A stretch of 5,152 bases of DNA from Acidobacteriota bacterium (lineage in GTDB: Bacteria > Acidobacteriota > Terriglobia > Terriglobales > Acidobacteriaceae): assembly GCA_021810175.1 (NCBI GenBank), contig JAJZJJ010000288.1, positions 1 to 5,152 on the forward strand, written 5' to 3'. The notes beneath the pieces were generated by a model. It was not told the DNA's origin, searched no databases, and was given only the letters and a program-made list of their open reading frames with translations. Made by a program: the position numbers and the translations under genes. Below, in pieces: positions 1-5,074 of this stretch (position 1 is its first letter; each line of letters starts with the position of its first letter).

Positions 1-1284
1 GTAGTCTACCTTCACTGTCAGCGCGACGGCTTCGATGTTCGAGCACGTCAGTCCGGTCGTCCGGCCGCTCTTGGCGACCTCCATGCCCAGATTCCCCGCC
101 GTCAGCGTTTCGCCCTGGCCAGCCATGGGCGGAGCCGCTTGCAGCCCCCCGTCCGGCCCAGGCGCTCCCAGTTGCAGAATGCTCCCGGATCGATCCACTG
201 CCCCCGGAGCAACCGAGGCCAGGGCCGCATCCACATTCGTCGTCGGCGACGCCAGCGGCACAAAGTACCGCAGTGTCCCCACCGGATGCAGAATCGATCC
301 TGGACGGCTCAGCGGTGTACACGCCCCGTCGATCAGGCCCGGCTGGTCGATCGTATCCCCCGCATGCGCCTGGTCGGATTCCGCCAGCACATGATTGTTG
401 CTCAGAATGTATTCGTGTTTCCCCGGGTCTTCGACCAGCGCCCCCAGCGTCCCTCCGCAGCAGTCCGCAATGTACGAGTTCCCTTTCGAGTCCTGATACG
501 TGTCGAAATCCCCATCGTTCCCGCCCGAGGTCCCCAGTGCCGCTGGCCCGGTCTGAATCGTCTGATTCGTAACAGGATCGCTGACAATTCCGTTGTTATT
601 CAGCAGAACTCTCGCCGCGGATTTCACCGGCCCGCCATTGACCGCCGCAATCACATAAATCTCGCGCGCCGGCATGTTGCTCGGAGCCGTGTAGTTGACC
701 GTGCAGGTGGTGTACCGGTCTTCGCTCTTCCGGCACGCCGGATTGCTCAGCGTTCCCAGCACCCCGGCCGGAGCCGATCCGCCTGTGGGCGTCCATCCCA
801 GCGTCCACTGCACATCGCCCGCATTCACTTCGGAAATCTGTGCGGTCACTTCCGCCGTGGCTCCGGGCGCCAGCGCCATGTCCTGCGGCAGCAGCGGCTG
901 CACAAATCCTGGATGCAACATCAGCGTCAGTGAGGCCGTAGCTCCGCTGGTCCCCGCGCCATCCAGCCACGCCTCCAGCCGAACCGGCACGCTGTCCGCA
1001 GACAGTGCTCCCGGCGCCGTATAGACGCCTGTTGCGTCGATTTGCCCCTCGCCCAGGCTCGCCGCGTTACCCCCGGAGGCGATACTCCACCGAACCGGGG
1101 CCGCTCCGCCAGACGGAACCGACGCCCGCAGCGACACTTGCCCATTCGTCCGGACACTTGACGCCGACGCGCTCAGCGACAGCCCCGCCCCGCTTCCCGC
1201 CGTGGAATAGTTCATGGAGCCGCAGCCCGTCACCCCCACAGCCAAAAGGCCCAGCACCAGCCGAATTATCGCTGCCCGAGTCAT
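1..1284 (-). CDS. Secreted lipoprotein with Ig-like domains and a trypsin-like peptidase domain (3' end missing)
   Basis: Reading the minus strand from ATG at 1284 gives 428 codons without a stop to the window edge, so the C-terminus is missing. Residues 1-21 form a lipoprotein signal: two Arg, a hydrophobic stretch and the lipobox VTGC with Cys21, predicting export and lipid anchoring. About residues 35-120 look like a bacterial Ig-like domain (VRWSI near 64-68, then IDATGVYTAPG at 82-92). A second beta-rich, Ig-like segment follows to about 225, ending before an Asn-rich linker. From about 260 a chymotrypsin-fold peptidase domain begins: CCGGTLGALV (275-284), YILSNNHVL with candidate catalytic His298, TNVDAA with candidate Asp352, and KSGRTTGLTC (405-414). 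The Ser motif (GDSG-type) would lie beyond the window, so activity cannot be judged. The His-Asp spacing of 54 suits the fold. No clear Shine-Dalgarno precedes the ATG, but the signal peptide supports this start. The peptidase assignment is from motif recognition. Confidence 0.85.
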   Translation of the reverse strand, partial: MTRAAIIRLVLGLLAVGVTGCGSMNYSTAGSGAGLSLSASASSVRTNGQVSLRASVPSGGAAPVRWSIASGGNAASLGEGQIDATGVYTAPGALSADSVPVRLEAWLDGAGTSGATASLTLMLHPGFVQPLLPQDMALAPGATAEVTAQISEVNAGDVQWTLGWTPTGGSAPAGVLGTLSNPACRKSEDRYTTCTVNYTAPSNMPAREIYVIAAVNGGPVKSAARVLLNNNGIVSDPVTNQTIQTGPAALGTSGGNDGDFDTYQDSKGNSYIADCCGGTLGALVEDPGKHEYILSNNHVLAESDQAHAGDTIDQPGLIDGACTPLSRPGSILHPVGTLRYFVPLASPTTNVDAALASVAPGAVDRSGSILQLGAPGPDGGLQAAPPMAGQGETLTAGNLGMEVAKSGRTTGLTCSNIEAVALTVKVDY

Positions 1285-1299
1285 CCGTCGGATTCAGAG

Positions 1300-1305
1300 A
1301 TTATC
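1300..1305 (-). promoter_or_regulatory. Possible -10 element of the peptidase lipoprotein gene
   Basis: The minus strand reads GATAAT, five of six matches to TATAAT, in the only gap between the upstream terminator and the lipoprotein start. It would place transcription start near 1293, giving a leader of about ten bases, which would fit the absence of a Shine-Dalgarno site. No convincing -35 hexamer lies 16-18 bases upstream, so this is a weak call. Confidence 0.3.
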
Positions 1306-1332
1306 TTAGCCTTCCGCCTCGCCTCTTCGCCG

Positions 1333-1364
1333 AAAATGAAAAAGGGAGTGCCATTACACTCCCT
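1333..1364 (-). terminator. Rho-independent terminator after the small Cys/His protein gene
   Basis: On the minus strand an 8-bp perfect stem (AGGGAGTG pairing with CACTCCCT, arms at 1357-1364 and 1343-1350) closes a 6-base loop, TAATGG. Its 3' side runs into TTTTTCATTTT. It starts about 40 bases past the stop codon of the gene at 1403-1699 and lies upstream of the lipoprotein gene, so those two minus-strand genes are probably separate transcripts. The plus strand has no T-tract after the hairpin beyond a short CTCTTCC, so the direction is minus. Confidence 0.8.
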
Positions 1365-1402
1365 CTTCCATCCATAGCTCTTCCGTAATCAACGAGCAGC
1401 AG

Positions 1403-1699
1403 CTACGCGGCTACGTTTGATTTGTGATCTCTGGCCGGTACCAGCTGCGGTACAGCGACTGGAGCGGGTATAACCCGCACTTCGCCAGCATGGGCAGCCT
1501 TCATCCGGCGAATCTCGCGGGGCGTTAGGGGCCTCATCTCTGTAGCCGAGTAGTAAATTTGCTTCCCGCACGAAAGGCAGACCTTATACGTCTCCTGTCC
1601 GATGGTGAAGGGACGCGTCACTTTTGAATGGCTGCAACCAACCAGAATCTCAACAAAGAAACGAACTACCGACCGAAGGCAGTTAACCAGAATACTCAT
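1403..1699 (-). CDS. Small conserved-type protein with a putative Cys/His metal-binding site
   Basis: A 98-residue protein that I cannot assign to a characterised family. The N-terminal 20 residues are hydrophobic and basic (V, L, F and R). Next comes C22-x-H24 and, 17 residues later, C41-x2-C44-G, a spacing that could form a single zinc-ribbon-like site, with TRPFTIG between the halves. The tail after about residue 55 is basic, then Pro/Val/Ala-rich, without cysteine. I recall similar short CxH / YxVCLxCG proteins in Acidobacteriota genomes, with no known function. The start is a choice: ATG at 1699 has AAAGGAG 12 bases upstream, which is long, while an in-frame GTG at 1708 is only 3 bases from it, which is too close. 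In-frame ATGs at 1729 and 1738 lack a ribosome site. The gene lies between two terminators and so is probably monocistronic. The frame is preferred over overlapping ones because of its ordered Cys/His pattern. Confidence 0.72.
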   Translation of the reverse strand: MSILVNCLRSVVRFFVEILVGCSHSKVTRPFTIGQETYKVCLSCGKQIYYSATEMRPLTPREIRRMKAAHAGEVRVIPAPVAVPQLVPARDHKSNVAA

Positions 1700-1711
1700 A
1701 TCGAACACGCT

Positions 1712-1718
1712 CTCCTTT
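1712..1718 (-). promoter_or_regulatory. Ribosome binding site of the small Cys/His protein gene
   Basis: The minus strand reads AAAGGAG, a strong Shine-Dalgarno match. It is 12 bases from the ATG at 1699 and 3 bases from an in-frame GTG at 1708. It argues against the longer in-frame versions starting at 1729, 1738 or further upstream, because those would place the site inside the coding region. Confidence 0.55.
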
Positions 1719-1760
1719 CTTCTGGTCATCGCGCGCATATCATCAGATGCGCCATCCGCG

Positions 1761-1785
1761 AAAATGTCGCCCGCCAACGGGCAAC
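1761..1785 (-). terminator. Probable intrinsic terminator of the MDR oxidoreductase gene
   Basis: Two bases after the TAA of the oxidoreductase gene, the minus strand has an 8-bp stem with one G-T wobble: GTTGCCCG (1785-1778), loop TTGG, then CGGGCGAC (1773-1766). ATTTT follows. The stem is GC-rich but the T-tract is short, so termination may be partial. If it works, it separates the oxidoreductase from the small gene at 1403-1699. Confidence 0.55.
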
Positions 1786-1787
1786 TT

Positions 1788-2801
1788 TTAACTCCCCACG
1801 CGCACGACCAGCTTGCCAAAATGAGCCCCCTGCTCCATCCGCCGCAGCGCCTCGGGCAGCTCATCGAACCTAAATACTTCATCCACCACGGGTTTCAGCT
1901 TTGTCTGTACAATTGCCCGGTTCATCTCCTCGAAATCTGCCCTCGATCCGACATAAATCCCCTGCAGGTGAACCTGCTTGTGCAGAATCCGCGGAATCTC
2001 AATCCCTTCCTGCGACTGGCTCAGCACTCCGATCTGCGCCACCGTTCCCCCAATGCGCACCGACCGCAGCGACCGCGAGAAGGTTCCCGCGCCGCCCACC
2101 TCCACCACCAGGTCCGCGCCGCGTCCATCCGTCTGCTTCTCCACCCACTGATCCCAGTCGGGCTCCGTTCGGTAGTTCACCCCGGCATCCAGCCCCAGCT
2201 TCTTTGCCCGCTCCAGCTTGACGTCGCTACTGGACGTCCCCACCACCCGCGCTCCCAGCAACTTCGCGAACTGCAGCGCAAAAATCGACACCCCGCCGGT
2301 GCCCTGGATCACTACCGTATCGCCGGCCTTCACCCGGCCGGCATGAACCACCGCATTCCACGCTGTCACCCCCGCGCACGGCAGCGTTGCCGCTTCCTCA
2401 TAGGACAGGTGCTCCGGCACGCGCACTACTCCTCCTTCGTGCAGGACCACATATTCGGACAACATCCCGTCAATATCCCCGCCCAGCGCCCCGCGGATCT
2501 TCTCCGCGTCCGCCGCGCCGTCGATCCAGTTCTGCATAAAGATCCCGGCCACGCGGTCTCCGGCCTTCACCCGCGTCACGCCCTCGCCCACCGTCACCAC
2601 TTCTCCCGCCCCGTCCGACGCCGGAATCCGCGGGAGATGCATCTTCGGGTTGTACTTCCCCAGCACGATCATCAGATCGCGGTAGTTGAGCGACACTGCG
2701 CGCACCCGCACCAGCACCTCGCCCCGCTGGAGTTTAGGGTCGGCCACTGTAGCCAGTTCCAGCTTTTCTAGACCAAACGAAGGAATTCGCCATACTTTCA
2801 T
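1788..2801 (-). CDS. Zinc-independent medium-chain NAD(P)-dependent alcohol dehydrogenase / quinone oxidoreductase-like protein
   Basis: A 337-residue MDR-superfamily reductase, predicted cytosolic and typical in length. Residues 1-125 form the GroES-like substrate half, with SLNYRDLM (37-44), PASDGAGEVV (60-69) and GDRVAG (81-86). In zinc-dependent alcohol dehydrogenases a Cys ligand would sit where NYRD occurs, and the four-Cys structural zinc lobe is also absent, so this is the zinc-free type. LPCAGVTAWNA (140-150) leads into the Rossmann half with the nucleotide loop GTGGVSIFA (167-175). TSSSDVKLERAK (189-200) follows beta-strand 2; Ser there instead of an acidic residue favours NADP(H). 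It resembles the MDR subgroup annotated as NAD(P)-dependent alcohol dehydrogenase (MDR7-like). The true substrate cannot be read from sequence; enones, quinones or aldehydes are possible. The frame extends upstream to 3020, but that part is antisense to the plus-strand gene at 2881 and lacks MDR sequence, while MKVWRIPSFG is the usual start of this subgroup. No strong ribosome site is visible. Confidence 0.92.
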   Translation of the reverse strand: MKVWRIPSFGLEKLELATVADPKLQRGEVLVRVRAVSLNYRDLMIVLGKYNPKMHLPRIPASDGAGEVVTVGEGVTRVKAGDRVAGIFMQNWIDGAADAEKIRGALGGDIDGMLSEYVVLHEGGVVRVPEHLSYEEAATLPCAGVTAWNAVVHAGRVKAGDTVVIQGTGGVSIFALQFAKLLGARVVGTSSSDVKLERAKKLGLDAGVNYRTEPDWDQWVEKQTDGRGADLVVEVGGAGTFSRSLRSVRIGGTVAQIGVLSQSQEGIEIPRILHKQVHLQGIYVGSRADFEEMNRAIVQTKLKPVVDEVFRFDELPEALRRMEQGAHFGKLVVRVGS

Positions 2802-2880
2802 ACACCGACGGATGCCCCATCCCCCCAGCAGGATGCAGGATTCCCCCGGCGCAAATGCCAATGCGCGGTACGATAGAAAT
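2802..2880. promoter_or_regulatory. Divergent promoter region between the MDR gene and the small plus-strand gene
   Basis: This 79-bp gap must carry start signals for both genes. On the plus strand TACGAT (2869-2874) sits so that transcription would begin at or next to the ATG at 2881, which suggests a leaderless message. On the minus strand TTGGCA (2861-2856) matches five of six bases of a -35 box, but the facing -10 (around CTGCAT) is poor. The gap also holds a tandem heptamer GCAGGAT (2828-2834 and 2835-2841), an inverted repeat GGATG-CCC-CATCC (2810-2822) just ahead of the MDR start, and GCGCA/TGCGC arms at 2849-2853 and 2862-2866. Operator roles are inference. Confidence 0.4.
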
Positions 2881-3141
2881 ATGGCCAGAGGATGGGAGAG
2901 CAAATCCGTGGAGGAACAGATCGAACAGCAGGCGCAACCAGCAGAAAATACGCAATCCGCATCCGCGGATGCACCACCCACTACCCAGCAACTCGCCGCA
3001 AAAGCAAGTCGTGAGCGCACCCGTCAGGCTCTCGAACTTCAGCGCGACCGCATTCTCGACGAACGCACCTCCAGCCCCATCCGCCGCGCCGCTCTGGAAG
3101 CGGCCCTCGCCGACATCGAGGCTAAGCTCACTCATCTCTGA
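2881..3141 (+). CDS. Small charged, helix-rich protein of unknown function (MARGWESKS type)
   Basis: An 86-residue soluble protein with no cysteine, signal peptide or membrane segment. Its N-terminus MARGWESKSVEEQIEQQ is acidic and Gln-rich. A Pro/Ser/Ala-rich linker covers about residues 21-38. The rest (about 39-86) is dense in Arg, Glu, Ala and Leu and should form one or two amphipathic helices, broken near TSSPIRR, with possible coiled-coil character. I recall short proteins with this same opening from several Acidobacteriota genomes, none with a known function. The ATG at 2881 is chosen because the protein begins with the conserved-looking MARGWES. An in-frame ATG at 2833 would add 16 low-complexity residues overlapping the divergent promoter region. 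There is no Shine-Dalgarno site; a TACGAT box seven bases before the ATG suggests leaderless translation. The gene is divergent from the MDR gene and convergent with the SDR gene, so it is probably monocistronic. Confidence 0.8.
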   Translation: MARGWESKSVEEQIEQQAQPAENTQSASADAPPTTQQLAAKASRERTRQALELQRDRILDERTSSPIRRAALEAALADIEAKLTHL

Positions 3142-3200
3142 ACCTCATTGCCGGCTCTCCGCCAAAGGCGAAGTCGTCACGTCCTCGACCTCTGCCTCGC
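3142..3200. other. Convergent intergenic spacer
   Basis: The 59-bp gap lies between the ends of the small plus-strand gene and the minus-strand SDR gene. It contains one short hairpin, CGCC-AAA-GGCG (3160-3170), with no T-tract on either strand. It is not a convincing intrinsic terminator, so termination here is either Rho-dependent or not visible. Confidence 0.4.
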
Positions 3201-3980
3201 TCAGGCTTTTCGGTTGAATACCAGCGAATTCGCCTGGTCCACCGTCGTCATCAGCACCCGCGCAACATTCACATGCGCCGGACGCGTCGCAGCCCACACC
3301 ACCGCGTCCGCCACATCTTCAGCCTGAAGCGGCGTAATGTTCTGGTACACCCTGGCGGCCCGCTCCTTATCCCCCCGGAACCGCACTTCGCTGAACTCCG
3401 TCTCCACCATCCCCGGATCGATGCTCGTCACCCGCACCGGCGTCCCCATCAGGTCCAGCCGCAGGCCGTCGTTGATCAGCCGCACCGCCCCTTTTGTCCC
3501 GCAGTACACATTCCCGCCAGGATACGCGAGATCCCCAGCCGTCGACCCCAGATTGACGACGTGCCCCCGTCCGCGCTCCACCATGCCCGCCACCACTGCC
3601 CGCGTCACCCACAGCAGGCCCTTCACATTGGTGTCGATCATCTCCTCCCAGTCGTGCGGATTCCCCTCCCACAGCTTGTCGAGCCCGCGGCTCAGCCCGG
3701 CGTTGTTCACCAGCACCTCAATCTCTCGCCACTCTTCCGGCAGCGCCGCCACCGCTCGCTCTACGCTGGCTCTGTCCCGCACGTCCAGCGCGAAATTCCG
3801 CACGTCGGCCGCTCCCGAGGCACGCAGGGCCGCCTCCATTTCTCTCAGTCGCTCCGTGCGCCGAGCCGCCAGCAACAGCTTCGCGCCCTCCGCCGCAAAC
3901 GCCTCGGCACACGCTGCGCCAATCCCCGCGCTCGCCCCCGTAATGAAAACAACACAACCCTTCAAGCTCGTCTTTCTCAT
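3201..3980 (-). CDS. YdfG-like SDR-family NADP-dependent oxidoreductase (3-hydroxy acid dehydrogenase type)
   Basis: A 259-residue classical short-chain dehydrogenase with every landmark intact: TGASAGIG cofactor loop (14-21), ARR after beta-strand 2 (39-41, favouring NADP), LDVRD (65-69), NNAG (92-95) and the catalytic set N118, S146, Y159 and K163. Outside these universal motifs it closely tracks E. coli YdfG: LPEEW, DWEEMIDTN, GMVERGRGHVVN, GSTAG, YPGGNVY, VETEFSEVRF and the late PAHVNV. YdfG oxidises L-allo-threonine, serine and related 3-hydroxy acids and reduces malonic semialdehyde, so a similar cytosolic role is the best guess, with exact substrate open. It starts 16 bp after the stop of the beta-hydroxyacid dehydrogenase gene, and no terminator lies between them, so the two are probably one operon. 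GGAG lies only 2 bases before the ATG, so its initiation may depend partly on translation of the upstream gene. The frame is fixed by the intact SDR fold. Confidence 0.93.
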   Translation of the reverse strand: MRKTSLKGCVVFITGASAGIGAACAEAFAAEGAKLLLAARRTERLREMEAALRASGAADVRNFALDVRDRASVERAVAALPEEWREIEVLVNNAGLSRGLDKLWEGNPHDWEEMIDTNVKGLLWVTRAVVAGMVERGRGHVVNLGSTAGDLAYPGGNVYCGTKGAVRLINDGLRLDLMGTPVRVTSIDPGMVETEFSEVRFRGDKERAARVYQNITPLQAEDVADAVVWAATRPAHVNVARVLMTTVDQANSLVFNRKA

Positions 3981-3996
3981 AGCTCCATTCTCGCGA

Positions 3997-4875
3997 TTAT
4001 TCCCTGCTGTGAATTGCCTTTTCCAGTTGGTAGTATCCCGCCGCCCAATCCTGGTCCTTCATCCCCGCCTCAATCGCCCGATAAAACGTCTCCATGAACA
4101 CATCGCCCAAAGGCGTCTTCACCTCTGCCTCGTGCGCCGCTTCCCGGAACAGCCGCATATCCTTCTCTCCCAGCGCGATCGTCCCGCCCGGCTTTTCCGG
4201 CGGATGCAGCATGATGTTTCCGTACATCGCGTAGAACGGCGACTGGAACAGCGCATTGTTCACCGTCTCCAGAAACACCGCCGGATCGATCTCCATCGCC
4301 TCCGCAAAAATCATGCTCTCGGTCAGCGAGGCAATCATCGCTGTAATCATAAAATTGCCGCCGAGTTTCATCGCATGCGCGCTCCACGCATGCTCTCCCA
4401 CCACCGTAATGCCACGGCTGTAGGTCTCCATGAGTGGACGAACCTTCTCAATCGCCGCCTTCGGACCGCCCGCCGCAATCCAAAGCTTGCCCGCCTCGGC
4501 CACATGCGGACGCCCAAAGACCGGAGCCGCCACAAACACCTGCCCCCGATGCCCGTGTTCCTCCGTCAGCCGTTTTGAAAGCGCCACGCTCAGTGTGCTC
4601 AGCGATACATGGATCGCTCCCGCTTTCAGGCTCTGCAGCACTCCATCCCTGTACATCACATCTTCGAGCGCCGGATCGTCCATCACCATCGAAAACACCA
4701 CATCCGCGCCCTCTACCGCTTCCCAGGCCGCTTTGGCCACCTGTGCTCCATCTTTGGCCAGCGCTTCGGCCCTCGACGGCGTCCGGTTCCACACCGTCAA
4801 ATCGTTCCCTGCCTTCAGCAGCTGTCGGCTGATGGCGGTCCCCATCTTTCCCAAACCGAGAAATGCGATCTTCAC
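3997..4875 (-). CDS. Beta-hydroxyacid dehydrogenase family NAD(P)-dependent oxidoreductase (3-hydroxyisobutyrate dehydrogenase-like)
   Basis: A 292-residue protein, the usual family length. The N-terminal Rossmann domain has FLGLGKMG (5-12) and VWNRTPSR (28-35), whose Arg after Asn suggests NADP(H). LSTLS (92-96) follows at the cofactor/substrate hinge. The C-terminal helical domain begins near 165 and carries the expected catalytic Lys170 and Asn174 in MKLGGNF, followed by GEKDMRLF and the late DQDWAAGY typical of the family's second domain. The substrate motif usually written DAPVSGG reads AAPVFGRP (116-123), so the usual Asp and Ser are replaced. This points to a subgroup distinct from true 3-hydroxyisobutyrate or tartronate-semialdehyde enzymes, and the substrate is unknown (imine-reductase-like activity is a further possibility). 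The start codon is GTG at 4875, supported by AGAGGAG seven bases upstream and by the family's usual MKIAFLGLG opening. It is the first gene of a two-gene unit with the SDR downstream. Confidence 0.92.
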   Translation of the reverse strand: MKIAFLGLGKMGTAISRQLLKAGNDLTVWNRTPSRAEALAKDGAQVAKAAWEAVEGADVVFSMVMDDPALEDVMYRDGVLQSLKAGAIHVSLSTLSVALSKRLTEEHGHRGQVFVAAPVFGRPHVAEAGKLWIAAGGPKAAIEKVRPLMETYSRGITVVGEHAWSAHAMKLGGNFMITAMIASLTESMIFAEAMEIDPAVFLETVNNALFQSPFYAMYGNIMLHPPEKPGGTIALGEKDMRLFREAAHEAEVKTPLGDVFMETFYRAIEAGMKDQDWAAGYYQLEKAIHSRE

Positions 4876-4882
4876 CGCTCCA

Positions 4883-4889
4883 CTCCTCT
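4883..4889 (-). promoter_or_regulatory. Ribosome binding site fixing the GTG start of the beta-HAD gene
   Basis: The minus strand reads AGAGGAG within a longer purine run, seven bases from the GTG at 4875. The spacing is ideal. It decides the start, since no ATG precedes the Rossmann motif in this frame nearby and the next Met (residue 11) lies inside the nucleotide-binding loop. Confidence 0.8.
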
Positions 4890-5063
4890 CCCGAAGCTTT
4901 TAGATTGCCGATTCACTGGATAGGATGAGCGACGGCAAGCTGGCGAAGCAACCCACCGCGCATCCGCTGCGCCTTCCGCTCAGAAATGCAGCTCAAATCA
5001 GCGGCCCCGTCATCCCCGCAAATCCACGTTTTCCTGTAAACTGAAGATTCGCAACTTTCTATT

Positions 5064-5068
5064 AGGAA
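5064..5068 (+). promoter_or_regulatory. Ribosome binding site of rplS
   Basis: AGGAA lies six bases upstream of the ATG at 5075. It is a good Shine-Dalgarno match and supports that start rather than the internal Met at codon 7. Confidence 0.7.
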
Positions 5069-5074
5069 ACGACT

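Larger units (their letters stand above)
4876..5074. promoter_or_regulatory. Divergent promoter region between the beta-HAD/SDR unit and rplS
   Basis: This 199-bp gap holds start signals in both directions. Toward rplS, TAAACT (5037-5042, preceded by TG) is a plausible -10, giving a leader of roughly 25 bases; no good -35 lies at the usual distance. Toward the beta-HAD gene, TTGCCG (4938-4933) is a four-of-six -35 candidate with only a poor -10 downstream. A GCGCA/TGCGC inverted repeat with a 5-base loop lies at 4958-4972. I see no tRNA, riboswitch or clear ribosomal-protein leader structure. A 39-codon open frame (4925-5044) is present but unconvincing. Confidence 0.4.

Noticed and set aside
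139..933. A 264-codon plus-strand open frame opposite the lipoprotein gene
   Set aside because: It is Arg/Gln/His-rich without domain signal. The minus strand gives a signal peptide, Ig-like domains and a peptidase domain in one uninterrupted frame.
1389..1571. A 60-codon minus-strand frame overlapping the small Cys/His gene
   Set aside because: It is read in another frame of the same strand, has no ribosome site, and lacks the ordered C-x-H / C-x2-C pattern of the competing frame.
1700..1882. N-terminal extension of the small Cys/His protein to 1882
   Set aside because: It would overlap the end of the MDR gene and its terminator, and would put the AAAGGAG ribosome site inside the coding sequence.
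1602..2771. A 389-codon plus-strand open frame opposite the MDR gene
   Set aside because: Its translation is rich in His, Arg and Pro with no domain pattern, as expected for the antisense of a high-GC gene. The minus strand encodes a complete MDR enzyme here.
2802..3020. N-terminal extension of the MDR protein to Met at 3020
   Set aside because: The extra residues are Cys/Ser/Ala-rich, lie antisense to the small plus-strand gene and have no match to the MDR fold, which begins at MKVWRIP.
3160..3170. CGCC-AAA-GGCG hairpin as a bidirectional terminator
   Set aside because: The stem is only 4 bp and neither strand has a T-tract after it.
3337..4578. A 413-codon plus-strand open frame spanning two genes
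   Set aside because: It runs antisense across both the SDR and beta-HAD genes and the gap between them. The composition is Arg/Ser/Pro-rich, with no recognisable motif, while both minus-strand genes have intact catalytic residues.
2849..4972. The same GCGCA/TGCGC inverted repeat in both divergent gaps (2849-2866 and 4958-4972), as a shared operator
   Set aside because: The arms are only 5 bp, the spacing differs (8 against 5 bases), and such GC-rich palindromes are expected by chance in this composition.
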